From contig OY969575.1 in NCBI GenBank assembly GCA_963701205.1, positions 992,001 to 1,056,000 on the forward strand: a stretch of DNA of 64,000 nt. Direction: 5' to 3'. The notes under the pieces were generated by a model that was given only the letters and a program-made list of their open reading frames with translations, was not told the origin of the DNA and did no database searches. Shown piece after piece: positions 16,673 through 25,623 of the stretch (its first letter is position 1; the number at the start of each line of letters is the position of its first letter). The position numbers and the translations under genes were made by a program. The DNA is from JALZKA01 sp963701205. Lineage in GTDB: Bacteria > Actinomycetota > Thermoleophilia > Solirubrobacterales > 70-9.

Positions 16673-18537
16673 CGCCTGGATCCTCGCTCACGGGGGGACT
16701 GCTCGTCGGGCGGAGGATTCGGATCGACCGGCACCACGGGCTCGACGTAGACGGCGACAAAGATCGTGATCAGGTCGCCCGACCTGACTCGCGTTCCGGC
16801 CGACGGGGCCTGGTCGGTGACACGGTCATCCATCGTCTCGTCGTCGGTCTCCTGCTCGACAACCTTGATGTTTCGAGCGCCGCGACTCTCGAGCGTTGAT
16901 ACGGCATTGTCGCGAAGCTGGCCCTCGACGTTGGGGACCACCACCGTCCCGGCCCCGTTGGAGACGATGAGGATCACTTCCTCCCCCTTGGTCAATTGCG
17001 ATCCTGGCCCGGGATCTTGGCCAATCACCTCGTTCGCCGGGGCGTCGGAGTTCTCCGTCTCGACGTTGGGTACGAACCCCAGTCGCCGCGCCTCGGCTGA
17101 CGCCTCCGTCTCGGTCATGCCGATAAAGCTGGGGAGTTCAACCAGGTTGGCCCCCTTGGACGCAAACAGCGTCACAACGGTTTCACACTCAACCCGGTCG
17201 CCGACCGAAGGCGAGGTTCGAACGACCGTTCCGGGCTTGGCGTTGTTGGAGAAGGCCTCCTTGTCGCGAACCTGCAGGTTCTCCTCCTGCAGGAGCTTGG
17301 TCGCGCGGTCAAGCCGCATGCCGATCACGTCAGGTGGTACCGAGACGCTCAATCCGAGGCTTACCGAGAGCTGGACGGTCGCACCCTTGTCGGTGTCTGT
17401 CCCGGCCGCCGGATCCTGCTCGGCGACGGTATTCGGCTCGTCGCAACTCTCGAAATTCGATGTCTCGACCGCAAAGCCCTTTGCCGTCAGAATCCGCGTT
17501 GCCTCCGATTGCGTTTCGCCGATTACCGTCGGCACCGTGACCTGCTGGGATCGGGTTAAGGCGAACGCGATCAACGCCCCGATCAACGCGGCGATCAGCG
17601 CGAGGGCGATCAGCTTCTTACGGTTGTCGGGCTCCTCGTCGGCGATTTGATCGGGGGCGATTGGCGCCGCCGCAGCGACCGCCGGTATCGCCGCGGGATA
17701 GACCGCGGTGCCAGCCGCCGGATCCTCTTCGGCGGCGTCGAGGGCGGCAAGGAACTCGCCGGCGCTTTGAAACCTTGCGTCCGGGGACTTTGCGAGCGCT
17801 CGGAGGACGACGGCGTCAAGCGCGGGAGATACGTCGGGGTTGAGCCGGCTGGGAGGCTGGGCCTGCTCAGAGACCTGCTTGAGCGCGATCGCAACAACTG
17901 TTTCGGCGTCAAACGGAACGCGCCCGGTCAGCGCCTCGTAGAGAATCACGCCCACTGAGTAGAGGTCGGATGTCGCGTTCGTCTCAAATCCCTGCGCCTG
18001 CTCCGGCGAGAGGTACTGCGCCGTCCCAAGCACCGATCCGGTCTGCGTGATCTCCGACGCGCCCGCCCGTGCGATCCCGAAATCCGTGACGCGGGCCCTT
18101 CCCTCGGCATCAACGAGGACGTTGTGCGGCTTCAGGTCGCGGTGCACGATGCCGCGCTCGTGGGCGAACCGCGCGCCGGCGAGGATCTGGCGCACGATCT
18201 CGACCGATTCCGCGACGGTCAGACCGCGGGCGATCAGGTCCTTGAGGGAAGCGCCCTGGACGTATTCCATCGCGATCCAGTTGCTGCCCTCGAACTCGCC
18301 GCGGTCATAGACCGAAACGACGTTTGGGTGCTGCAGTCCAGCGGCGGCCTGTGCCTCGCGGCGGAAGCGCTCGATGAACTGGGCATCCTGCGCATAGCGC
18401 TCGTGCAGGAACTTGAGCGCGACCGCCCTGCCCAGCATCGCGTCGTCAGCCGACCACACGTCCGCCATACCGCCGCTTCCGATCCGCTCGATCAGCGTGT
18501 AGCGCTCGCCGACTTTCTGTCCTCGTTCAAAGCGCAT
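16669..18537 (-). CDS. pknB: PASTA-domain Ser/Thr protein kinase
   Basis: 622 residues. Kinase domain 12-270: Gly loop GSGGMADV (20-27), Lys42, HRD 132-134, DFG 152-154, GTAQYLSPEQ. A transmembrane helix spans about 308-328. Four PASTA repeats follow (about 333-600), each opening with a V-P-x-V/F-I-G-like segment such as VTVPTVIGETQSEA, VPPDVIGMRLDRA, LPSFIGMTETEA and VVPNVEGQLRDNA. PASTA domains bind muropeptides or lipid II, and such kinases govern cell-wall synthesis and division. It sits in the canonical block with pstP (its phosphatase), fhaA/fhaB, rodA and pbpA. A proline-rich tail ends the protein. Confidence 0.95.
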   Translation of the reverse strand: MRFERGQKVGERYTLIERIGSGGMADVWSADDAMLGRAVALKFLHERYAQDAQFIERFRREAQAAAGLQHPNVVSVYDRGEFEGSNWIAMEYVQGASLKDLIARGLTVAESVEIVRQILAGARFAHERGIVHRDLKPHNVLVDAEGRARVTDFGIARAGASEITQTGSVLGTAQYLSPEQAQGFETNATSDLYSVGVILYEALTGRVPFDAETVVAIALKQVSEQAQPPSRLNPDVSPALDAVVLRALAKSPDARFQSAGEFLAALDAAEEDPAAGTAVYPAAIPAVAAAAPIAPDQIADEEPDNRKKLIALALIAALIGALIAFALTRSQQVTVPTVIGETQSEATRILTAKGFAVETSNFESCDEPNTVAEQDPAAGTDTDKGATVQLSVSLGLSVSVPPDVIGMRLDRATKLLQEENLQVRDKEAFSNNAKPGTVVRTSPSVGDRVECETVVTLFASKGANLVELPSFIGMTETEASAEARRLGFVPNVETENSDAPANEVIGQDPGPGSQLTKGEEVILIVSNGAGTVVVPNVEGQLRDNAVSTLESRGARNIKVVEQETDDETMDDRVTDQAPSAGTRVRSGDLITIFVAVYVEPVVPVDPNPPPDEQSPRERGSRR

Positions 18538-18538
18538 G

Positions 18539-20005
18539 TCAGCCCGCCAGCGCGTCCATTACCTGGGTTGCAATCGGTCCCGCGACGGCGCCGCCGGAGC
18601 AACCGGTGCAGCGCTCAAGCATCGCGGCGACCACGATCTGCGGGTCTTCAGCCGGCGCGAAACCTATGAACCACGGCCGGTTGACGGAAGTGGCAACGTC
18701 GATCTCAGCCGTGCCGGTCTTGCCCGCAAGTTGGCCCAGGCTCGTTGAGAGTCCGGCAGCCGTGCCCTCGTTGGCGACGTTGACCATCATCTGGGCGACG
18801 GTGCTCGCCGTCTCGGCGCTCATCACGCTCGCTTGCTTGTCCGGGTCAAGCTGCTCGACCTCGCGGCCGTCTTGATCGGTCGCGCTCAGCAGGAATGTCG
18901 GCTTCATCAACTCGCCGCCGTTGGCCACTGCGGCTGCGACCTGGGCCATCTGCGTGGGCGTGGCAAGCAGGCGCTCCTGGCCAATCGCCACGCGGCCAAC
19001 GTCGATCAGATCCGCGGCGGTCAGGAGGCTGCCGTCCTGGTAGATGCCACTTGCCTTCATCTCCTCGTCGGCGAAGTTCAATTCCGGGTCGGCGTTGAAG
19101 CCAAAGCGATCCATGTACTCAAGGTAGGTGTTGGCGCCGAGCTTCTCGCCCACCTGGGCCCAATAGGTGTTGACCGAGTTGGTTAGCGCCGTCGTCATAT
19201 CAATGGTTCCGAAGTCCGCCCCGCCCGAGTTCGCAAGTGGGGCGCCTGAGATATCGATCCCCGAATCGGCGCTGAGCGTCGTCGTCGGCTCGAACTCCCC
19301 GGAATCGAGCGCCGCCACGGCGGTGACGACCTTCATCGTCGAGCCCGGCTCGAACGTTCCCTGGAGCGCGCGGTTGAAAAGCCCCGCGCCCGTCCCCTGC
19401 TGCGCGAGGTCGGAGAAGACCTCCTCGTCCTGAACGGCGTTCGGGTCGAACCCGGGAACCGAGGCCATCACCTTGATCGCACCCGTGGCAGGCTCGATCG
19501 CCACAACCGAGCCCGCGCCGGTCGTTCCGGGAACGGAGGCGAGGGCGCTCTCCAGGGCGTCGAGCGCCACTTGCTGGGCGCCTGCGTCGAGCGTCAGCTG
19601 AATGTCGGCGCCCTCGCGGGTCTTGTTCAAGAGTTCGTCGATCAAGGAGGCAAACTCGTTCTCGTCGCCGGTCAGTAGCTCGTTTTCGGCCAGTTCGATC
19701 CCGGTTCGACCGACGTCGACGAACGAGTAGCCGACCGGGTTCGAAAACAACTGGCCCTGCGGATAGCGGCGGACGTACACGCGCTGCGGCCCGCCGCCAG
19801 CAGAGACCGACTCAGCCAGCAGAACGCCGTCGGCACTGGTGATCTTCCCGCGCTTGATCTGCTGCTCTTCGATCAACGGCCGGCGGTTCTCGATATTGGC
19901 CTTGAGGTCGTCCGCCTCGAGCACCGACCAGCGCGACGTGAAGTACACAAGGCCCGAAAACAGGACCAGGATGAAGATGAAGACTCGGACGATCTGGGTG
20001 TTCAC
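18539..20005 (-). CDS. pbpA: Class B penicillin-binding protein (transpeptidase)
   Basis: 488 residues. A signal anchor (about 5-22) leads into a short dimerisation domain and the transpeptidase domain. Active-site motifs are complete: S222-T-M-K (GSTMKVV), S277-V-N (TNSVNTYW) and K429-T-G (LAGKTGTAE). The enzyme cross-links peptidoglycan on the outer face of the membrane and partners with the SEDS glycosyltransferase encoded next to it (four-base overlap with rodA). The size matches actinobacterial PbpA. The C-terminus contains CTGCSGG, an unusual Cys pair close to the end. Confidence 0.94.
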   Translation of the reverse strand: MNTQIVRVFIFILVLFSGLVYFTSRWSVLEADDLKANIENRRPLIEEQQIKRGKITSADGVLLAESVSAGGGPQRVYVRRYPQGQLFSNPVGYSFVDVGRTGIELAENELLTGDENEFASLIDELLNKTREGADIQLTLDAGAQQVALDALESALASVPGTTGAGSVVAIEPATGAIKVMASVPGFDPNAVQDEEVFSDLAQQGTGAGLFNRALQGTFEPGSTMKVVTAVAALDSGEFEPTTTLSADSGIDISGAPLANSGGADFGTIDMTTALTNSVNTYWAQVGEKLGANTYLEYMDRFGFNADPELNFADEEMKASGIYQDGSLLTAADLIDVGRVAIGQERLLATPTQMAQVAAAVANGGELMKPTFLLSATDQDGREVEQLDPDKQASVMSAETASTVAQMMVNVANEGTAAGLSTSLGQLAGKTGTAEIDVATSVNRPWFIGFAPAEDPQIVVAAMLERCTGCSGGAVAGPIATQVMDALAG

Positions 20006-21354
20006 GCAGGCCTCCCGCGGCCGATCTGGCTCCGTGCGTGTTCACTGATCAAGAGCAATAGCGCGAGCAGAATCATGTTCGCCACGATCGAACTCCCGCC
20101 GAACGAGATGAACGGCAAGGTCACGCCGGTCAGCGGAATCAGCTTGGTGACCCCGCCGATGATCACGAACGCCTGCAGGCAAAAAACGGTCGCCAGCCCC
20201 GTCGCGAGCAGCTTCGAGAATCCGTCGGGGGCAAGCAGCGCGGTTTTGAATCCGCGGGCGCCGATCAAGGCGTAGACCCCGATCAGGCCGCAGGCGCCGA
20301 ACAGGCCGAGTTCGGCGACGATCACGGCGTAGATGAAGTCGGTGTGGGGCTCGGGCAGGATCGAGCCGCAATAGGGAAATCCGGCTTCGCAACCCGGCGG
20401 GAAGAACGGTCCCGGGAGTTTCAGCAGGGACTGGCCCAGCCCCTCACCGAACAGCCCGCCCTCCGCCTGCGTGAAAAGGGCCGCGGTGATCTGGCCGGCG
20501 CCGTCGGGGGCGTCGCGGGCGAACGGATCGAGCCAGATGTCGAATCGGTCCTGAACGTGGCCAACGTTGCCGGCAATCAGGTAGGCACCCGCAAAGAACA
20601 TGGCGAGCCCGATCAACACGTAGGACAGCCTGTTGGTGGCGACGTAGATCAGGGCCAAAAAAGCGCCGAAAAACATCAGCGAGCTACCAAGGTCACGGAT
20701 GAACACCAACATCAGCATCGCCGCACCCCAGACCACCAGCAAGGGCCCGAAATGCTTAAGCGGTGGAATCGTCAGCCCAATGACGCGGCGGGCGGCGACA
20801 CTGAAGAGTTCGCGCTTTTCGTTCAGGTAGCTGGCCAAGAAGATGACTACGGCGATCTTCGCGAACTCGGAGGGCTGGAAGGAAAGCGGGCCCAGACTGA
20901 CGTTGATGTAGGCGCCGGTGCGCTCGACGACGCCGGAATCCACGAAAATCCGCGGCGCCATCAGCAAGGCGAGGCCGGCCAGCGCAATCAGGTAGCGGTA
21001 CTGCTGAAGCTTGTCGTAATCGCGCAGGAAGGTGATCGTCGCGGCAAACGCCCCGAGGCCGACCAAGAACTGAGTCGCCTGCTCCACCGCGAGCGTTTCG
21101 TCGATCCGGTAGAGGACCACGAGGCCGGTCGCCGCCAGCGTGGCGCAGAGCGGAAACAGGTACGGGTCCGCGTTCGGCAGGGTTAGCCGCAAGAACAGGT
21201 GGGTCGCCACGCAGATCGCCAGGAAGTAGCCGCCGTAGATCAGGCTTGCGTCGTTGATCTCGTCGGACCCGACCGCGAACACCGCCGCGAATCCCGCCGT
21301 CACCAGCAGGGCCACGGGTATCAGCGCGAACAACTCGCGGGTGCGCGCGCTCAT
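20002..21354 (-). CDS. rodA: SEDS peptidoglycan glycosyltransferase (FtsW/RodA family)
   Basis: 450 residues from the ATG at 21354 (MSARTRELFALIPVALLV); the frame stays open much further upstream, but that part overlaps pstP in another frame. About ten transmembrane helices. Conserved SEDS features: LGPLSFQPSEFAKIAVVIFLA, VFIRDLGSSLMFFGAFLALIY with the catalytic-region Asp, EPHTDFIYAVIVAELGLFG and LPFISFGGSSIVANM. It polymerises lipid II into glycan strands together with PbpA. Gene order pstP-rodA-pbpA-pknB is the mycobacterial one, which supports RodA rather than FtsW. Confidence 0.94.
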   Translation of the reverse strand: MSARTRELFALIPVALLVTAGFAAVFAVGSDEINDASLIYGGYFLAICVATHLFLRLTLPNADPYLFPLCATLAATGLVVLYRIDETLAVEQATQFLVGLGAFAATITFLRDYDKLQQYRYLIALAGLALLMAPRIFVDSGVVERTGAYINVSLGPLSFQPSEFAKIAVVIFLASYLNEKRELFSVAARRVIGLTIPPLKHFGPLLVVWGAAMLMLVFIRDLGSSLMFFGAFLALIYVATNRLSYVLIGLAMFFAGAYLIAGNVGHVQDRFDIWLDPFARDAPDGAGQITAALFTQAEGGLFGEGLGQSLLKLPGPFFPPGCEAGFPYCGSILPEPHTDFIYAVIVAELGLFGACGLIGVYALIGARGFKTALLAPDGFSKLLATGLATVFCLQAFVIIGGVTKLIPLTGVTLPFISFGGSSIVANMILLALLLLISEHARSQIGRGRPA

Positions 21355-21364
21355 GGGGCCCGCC

Positions 21365-22630
21365 TCATCCGCCGCCGGTCGCGGATTTGCCCTGCCCGGC
21401 GGCAGCCCGATCGTCCTTGCTTGGTGCCGGGTCCGGTTCTGCGGGAGCCAGCGCCGAGCGCTCGAGGTTGTCGAGCAGATCGACGGCGTCGTCACGAGAG
21501 CGCAGCTGATGATCGGTGGCCTCGTCGCGGCGATCCTCGGGCAGCGACCGGACTCTGGCGGGGCTGGACAGGACCTCGCTGTAGAGGTCAATCCCCAACG
21601 GCAACTCGTACGGCAAACCCCTAAAAAGGGCCATGCGGCCGCCCTCGTCCGTTCCCAGGAAGTAGATCTGACGGCTGCCAACGAATGCTCCCGCGATGAT
21701 GCCCGCGACCACGACAAGTGCGAGCAACGACTTGGCCAGGGTCCGCCCGCGTCTGCGCTCCGGTGCCGACGCGGCGACGGGCTCTGCTGCTGCGCCGCCC
21801 ATGCTGGCCCGGCGAACGCGGCTGGCCTCCGCCCGGATGGCGGCGGCATCGAGGCCGGCGCCCGCCGCGCTCGGGCCGACGAACGTGGCGTCGTCTGCAG
21901 TCGGCGATGGATCGCCTTCCTCCAGGCGAAAAGCGACCACGGTGATGTTGTCGCGGCCGCCGGCTTCGTTCGCCGCGGCAACAAGCTCTGCGGTCGCCTG
22001 ATCAAGCGTCTCGGCACCCAGCAGAATCTGCCGGATCCGATCCTCCTTGAGCATCGTCGTCAGGCCGTCCGAGCAAAGCAGGTAGACGTCGTCAGGACGG
22101 GCGGCGAAGGTCATCGTGTCGACCTCCACCTCGGGTTCCGGCCCGAGCGCCCGGGTGATGATCGATCGCTGCGGATGCTCCTCGGCCTGCTCGGCCGTCA
22201 GGCGGCCCTGGCGGCGCAACTCCTCGACCAGCGAGTGGTCAGTTGTCAGCAGGCTCAGATCGCCGTCACGCATCCGGTAGGCGCGGCTATCGCCAACGTG
22301 GCCAAGCGCGATTTCGTCGCCCTCCACGAGCGCGGCGGTGAGCGTCGTTCCCATCCCGGACCGCGAGGAATCCTCATGGGCGACGCTGTTGATCCTGCGA
22401 TTTGCCGCCTCGACCACGGACTGCAGGAACGCCTCGGGGGCCAGGGATCCCCGTTCAGCGGGTTCAAAGGCCTCGGCCGCGAGACGCGACGCAACTTCAC
22501 CGGCTTGGGCGCCACCCATACCGTCGGCGACCGCAAACAGCGGCGCCCGCGCAAAAAACGAGTCTTCGTTGGCAGCACGCTGCCGACCGGTATCGGTGCG
22601 AAACGACTGCTCTGCAACTCGAACGGACAC
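21365..22630 (-). CDS. pstP: PP2C-type Ser/Thr protein phosphatase
   Basis: 421 residues. The catalytic domain (1-245) has the metal-binding residues and motifs of PP2C: RAANEDSFF, FAVADGMGGAQAG, LGHVGDSRAYRM, LLCSDGLTTM and GGRDNITVVAF. A juxtamembrane linker precedes one transmembrane helix near residue 318-340 (SLLALVVVAGIIAGAFVGSR) and a short extracellular tail. It removes phosphate from PknB and its targets (FhaA, FhaB and others) at the membrane. It is encoded between fhaB and rodA with short spacing on both sides, as in other actinobacteria. Confidence 0.95.
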   Translation of the reverse strand: MSVRVAEQSFRTDTGRQRAANEDSFFARAPLFAVADGMGGAQAGEVASRLAAEAFEPAERGSLAPEAFLQSVVEAANRRINSVAHEDSSRSGMGTTLTAALVEGDEIALGHVGDSRAYRMRDGDLSLLTTDHSLVEELRRQGRLTAEQAEEHPQRSIITRALGPEPEVEVDTMTFAARPDDVYLLCSDGLTTMLKEDRIRQILLGAETLDQATAELVAAANEAGGRDNITVVAFRLEEGDPSPTADDATFVGPSAAGAGLDAAAIRAEASRVRRASMGGAAAEPVAASAPERRRGRTLAKSLLALVVVAGIIAGAFVGSRQIYFLGTDEGGRMALFRGLPYELPLGIDLYSEVLSSPARVRSLPEDRRDEATDHQLRSRDDAVDLLDNLERSALAPAEPDPAPSKDDRAAAGQGKSATGGG

Positions 22631-22636
22631 CTGGAG

Positions 22637-23119
22637 CTACTCCCCTGGGACGTCCAGCTCGAAACGAAACTCGGTGTCGCCGATCCGGATCTCGTCGAGG
22701 TCGCTCAACATCGCTTCGCCCCGCAACTGGCCGCCGTTCAAGAAGGTCCCGTTCGTGGAACCCATGTCCTCGGCGTAATAGCTGGGGCCGCGCGAGTAGA
22801 GGCGGCAGTGGATCCCGGATGCAAAGCGATCATCAATCTGAACATCCGCGTCCGCCGCTCGTCCGATCGCAAGCCCCCCGAACATGTCGTAGCGGCGGCC
22901 CGGCTGCAGGCCACCACCCTTGACCACGGCCAAAAACGCGTCCGTTGACGGCGCTCGGCCGCCGGGTCCGGCCACCTGATGAAACCCCGTTGCCTCGGGC
23001 GCCGGTGATGTCGCGTCCCGCAGCTCCTTCAGGGCGCTGCGGCTGACCCAGAGCAGGAACAGGTAGAGCACGGCCAAAAAGCCGAACTGAAGCCCGACCG
23101 CGATCGGCTCGGTGTCCAT
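22637..23119 (-). CDS. fhaB: FHA domain membrane protein
   Basis: 160 residues. An N-terminal transmembrane helix (about 8-25, VGLQFGFLAVLYLFLLWVSR) is followed by a linker and an FHA domain: AIGRAADADVQIDDRFASGI, HCRLY, and DMGSTNGTFLNG, which hold the phosphothreonine-binding Arg, Ser/His and Asn residues. A phosphothreonine in the linker, normally set by PknB, is typical of FhaB (FipA); candidates are the Thr residues near ATSPAPEATG. It links kinase signalling to wall synthesis and division. The gene lies between fhaA and pstP in the same operon. Confidence 0.92.
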   Translation of the reverse strand: MDTEPIAVGLQFGFLAVLYLFLLWVSRSALKELRDATSPAPEATGFHQVAGPGGRAPSTDAFLAVVKGGGLQPGRRYDMFGGLAIGRAADADVQIDDRFASGIHCRLYSRGPSYYAEDMGSTNGTFLNGGQLRGEAMLSDLDEIRIGDTEFRFELDVPGE

Positions 23120-23134
23120 CAGCCCCGCACCCTC

Positions 23135-23908
23135 TCAGTGTTCGATATCGAAGGTGAAGTAGGTCGTGCCCATCTGGACCTGATCGCCCGGGTTGAGCCG
23201 GGCGCGGTCAACTTGGCGTCCGTTGACCTTGATCCCGTTTGTTGACCCCAGATCCACGACCTCCCAGTCACCGGAGGAGTTACGCCGGAGCTCGGCATGC
23301 CGACGTGAGATATTCGGATCAGCAAGCACGCAGTCGCAGTCGCGGGATCGGCCAAGCGACGCCGGCGTTCGGTCAAGCACGTAGCGGCGGTCATCGAGTG
23401 AGACGATGGCCTTCGTCTCGGTCAGATGCGCGGTGTGCTTCGCGGATCCGCGGGGCTTCGCCGCCTGCTTGGGCGGGACCGAGTAGACCATCGTGTGGCC
23501 CTGCTCTCCCTGCGACGGGGCCTCCCCCTGTTGCTTTGCCTCCTTGACGAGGCGGGTCTGGATTCCGAACTCGCCCAGCCGCAATTGCTCGTCGGTGTCG
23601 AGCTTCACCTCGGGACGGGTCAGGAGCGCGTAGTCATGGCGTCGTGCGTGTTCCAGCAGATACGAGGAGAGCTCCTGCTCGAGCGATGTCTCGTAGCCCT
23701 CAAGGCGCTCCCGGTCCTCGGGACCAAGCCAGACGGTGTACTGGTTTGGCACGTAGGTACGGGCGATCGACGCCGTGCGATGGGCGTCCATCTCCTTCGC
23801 CAGCTTGCGGGCGATCTCGACCGGCTGCACCTCCGAGGAGAACGCACGCGAAAACACGCCTTCGACAAGGCTCTCGATACGGGCTTCGAGGTTCCGAAGG
23901 ACGCTGAT
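23135..23908 (-). CDS. fhaA: FhaA protein (DUF3662 plus FHA domain) with a probable ATC start
   Basis: 257 residues if translation starts at the ATC at 23908. An AGGAG lies 7 bases upstream of that ATC, an in-frame TAG lies 14 codons upstream, and no ATG, GTG or TTG occurs before the GTG at 23857. Starting at that GTG would delete ISVLRNLEARIESLVEG, which corresponds to the conserved FhaA N-terminus. The first domain (to about 130) is DUF3662 (RAFSSEVQPVEIARKLAKEM); the C-terminal FHA domain shows LGRSRDCDCVLAD, NISRRHAEL and DLGSTNGIKVNG. FhaA binds phosphorylated partners such as MviN/MurJ in mycobacteria. It is the first core gene of the pstP-pknB block. Confidence 0.9.
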   Translation of the reverse strand: MSVLRNLEARIESLVEGVFSRAFSSEVQPVEIARKLAKEMDAHRTASIARTYVPNQYTVWLGPEDRERLEGYETSLEQELSSYLLEHARRHDYALLTRPEVKLDTDEQLRLGEFGIQTRLVKEAKQQGEAPSQGEQGHTMVYSVPPKQAAKPRGSAKHTAHLTETKAIVSLDDRRYVLDRTPASLGRSRDCDCVLADPNISRRHAELRRNSSGDWEVVDLGSTNGIKVNGRQVDRARLNPGDQVQMGTTYFTFDIEH

Positions 23909-23976
23909 GTCGGTTCTCCTACCGGGTCGCGGGAACCCAGAATCCTAGTGGTGCGGGGCCCGACAGCAGGCCAAGC

Positions 23977-25509
23977 TCAGCGGAGCGCCGGTTGGGCGGG
24001 AACAAGCGGCTTGGGCGCTGCCGGACGCGATGGGCGGGTGAATCCAGCGCTCACGGCGACGGCCAGCCCGGCTGCCAGGACGAGCAACCCGGCGCTGCGT
24101 CCCTGCGCGCCGTTGCCGATCGCCGTCAGGGCCGCGCCAAGCGCGGCAGACCAAATCATCGCGCCGACAAGAGCAAGGGCGGGATGCGCGCGCAGAATCC
24201 AGCCGAGCAATGCCGCCGCGGCGCCCAGAGACAAGATGGCCACCAGCACCTGCGGTTCGGCGAGGGTTGCCGCGACGCCGGTCAGGGCGTCAGATGCTGA
24301 GGACTCCCAGCCCTGCGGAGCCTTTGCTGCCAACCCCAGCCGCGAACCGGCGTCGATCGCCACGGCCGCGCTCATGTAGGCAGCAAACGCACAGGCGCCG
24401 AGGACAAAGCGCTCGACCGGGCGGCGGCCGACGACTGCGACGAGCGCGGCTGCTGCTGCGACGCAACCGATCGCGCCAAGCGGCACCGCTGCAAGCGGAG
24501 CGAGTGCGTGCAATGGGTGCGTAGTCACCGCCAGAGCGGGTAGCAAGAGCAATGCCAACACGAGCGCGGCGCCTGGCAGTCCCACCGGCCCGGCCAGGGC
24601 GGCCAGGGCCACCCCAATTCCCAGCAGGGTCAGAATCCGCGACAGCGAGCGCTCGCCAAGGATCGGAGCAGCGCCGTCGGGCGCCGGCACGGCGCATTCG
24701 TCGTCCAGCTCAAGGCCGTGCCTGTCGAGCACCGTATGCAGGCGTTCCAGGCCGGGCCGGTTCCGCGGATCGGGCTCCAGACAGGCGTCGATCTGCGTGA
24801 TGATCGCCCGCGGAAGGTCTGGCCGCGCGTCGGCCAGCGATGGAATCGGTTGCCCGATCTGGCGCGCCGTCTGCGCCGGCGAGCGTCTGGCGACCGGGTG
24901 CTCACCCGCCCAGGCCTCATACAGCGTCAGCGCCAATGAGTAGACGTCAGCTTCGGCGCCCGCTGTTTGGCCTTCGGCCTGCTCCGGCGCCATATAGGCA
25001 AGCGTGCCCACGACTTCACCGGTTGCGGTCAGGGCGGGGGCCCCGGCAACGGCGGCGATGCCGAAGTCCATCAGCTTTGCCCGGCGGCCACCAGAATCCC
25101 AGGGCCGCACGATCGCGTTCTGCGGCTTCACGTCGCGGTGGATGACGCCGCGTTTGTGGGCGTGCGCGAGGGCAGCGCATAAGTCACCGCCAATCTCGGC
25201 GACATCGCGGTCTGAGATCGCGCCGTCGCGGGCCATGCGATCAAGGGTCTTGCCCTCGACAAGTTCTGAGACGAGGATCGCGTGGCCGTCGCGTTCCCCA
25301 AGCTCATAGAGCGTCACGATCGCGGGATGATTGAGCCGAGCTGCGGCCTGCGCCTCGCGGAGAACGCGCTCGGCGCCAGCGCACTCGATCTCCTTCAGCG
25401 CAACGGGTCGCTCAAGGCGCTCGTCGAAGGCACGAAAGACGGTGCCCATTCCCCCGGAGCCGATTCGCTCCCCGATCCGGAACCGCCCCATGACCAGATC
25501 TTCAGACAA
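23977..25509 (-). CDS. Ser/Thr protein kinase with polytopic membrane C-terminus
   Basis: 510 residues. The kinase domain (about 8-260) has IGSGGMGTVFRAF, Lys39, HRD at 124-126, DFG at 148-150 and GTLAYMAPEQAEG. After about residue 290 come some eight hydrophobic segments (for example LALLLLPALAVTTHPLHALA, ALVGAMIWSAALGAALTAI), so the kinase is tethered by a multi-helix membrane domain rather than the single helix of PknA/PknB. There are no PASTA repeats. It occupies the head of the fhaA-pknB operon, 68 bases upstream of the fhaA start, and is a candidate second kinase of the circuit (a PknA-like position, but a different architecture). The signal it senses is unknown. Confidence 0.88.
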   Translation of the reverse strand: MSEDLVMGRFRIGERIGSGGMGTVFRAFDERLERPVALKEIECAGAERVLREAQAAARLNHPAIVTLYELGERDGHAILVSELVEGKTLDRMARDGAISDRDVAEIGGDLCAALAHAHKRGVIHRDVKPQNAIVRPWDSGGRRAKLMDFGIAAVAGAPALTATGEVVGTLAYMAPEQAEGQTAGAEADVYSLALTLYEAWAGEHPVARRSPAQTARQIGQPIPSLADARPDLPRAIITQIDACLEPDPRNRPGLERLHTVLDRHGLELDDECAVPAPDGAAPILGERSLSRILTLLGIGVALAALAGPVGLPGAALVLALLLLPALAVTTHPLHALAPLAAVPLGAIGCVAAAAALVAVVGRRPVERFVLGACAFAAYMSAAVAIDAGSRLGLAAKAPQGWESSASDALTGVAATLAEPQVLVAILSLGAAAALLGWILRAHPALALVGAMIWSAALGAALTAIGNGAQGRSAGLLVLAAGLAVAVSAGFTRPSRPAAPKPLVPAQPALR

Positions 25510-25623
25510 ATCATGGACGCGTTCGCCACCTGAAGCCGGTTTCCTGCCACGGGCCGCCGTCGAGGGGTAATACTCTCGGGCACGCGACGAGCGTGTTTTT
25601 GCCGTCCAGGCCAGAGCTGACGA

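Noticed and set aside
16669..25509. Treating the kinase at 23977 as PknA
   Set aside because: Its position suggests it, but the multi-helix membrane C-terminus differs from PknA, so no symbol is given.
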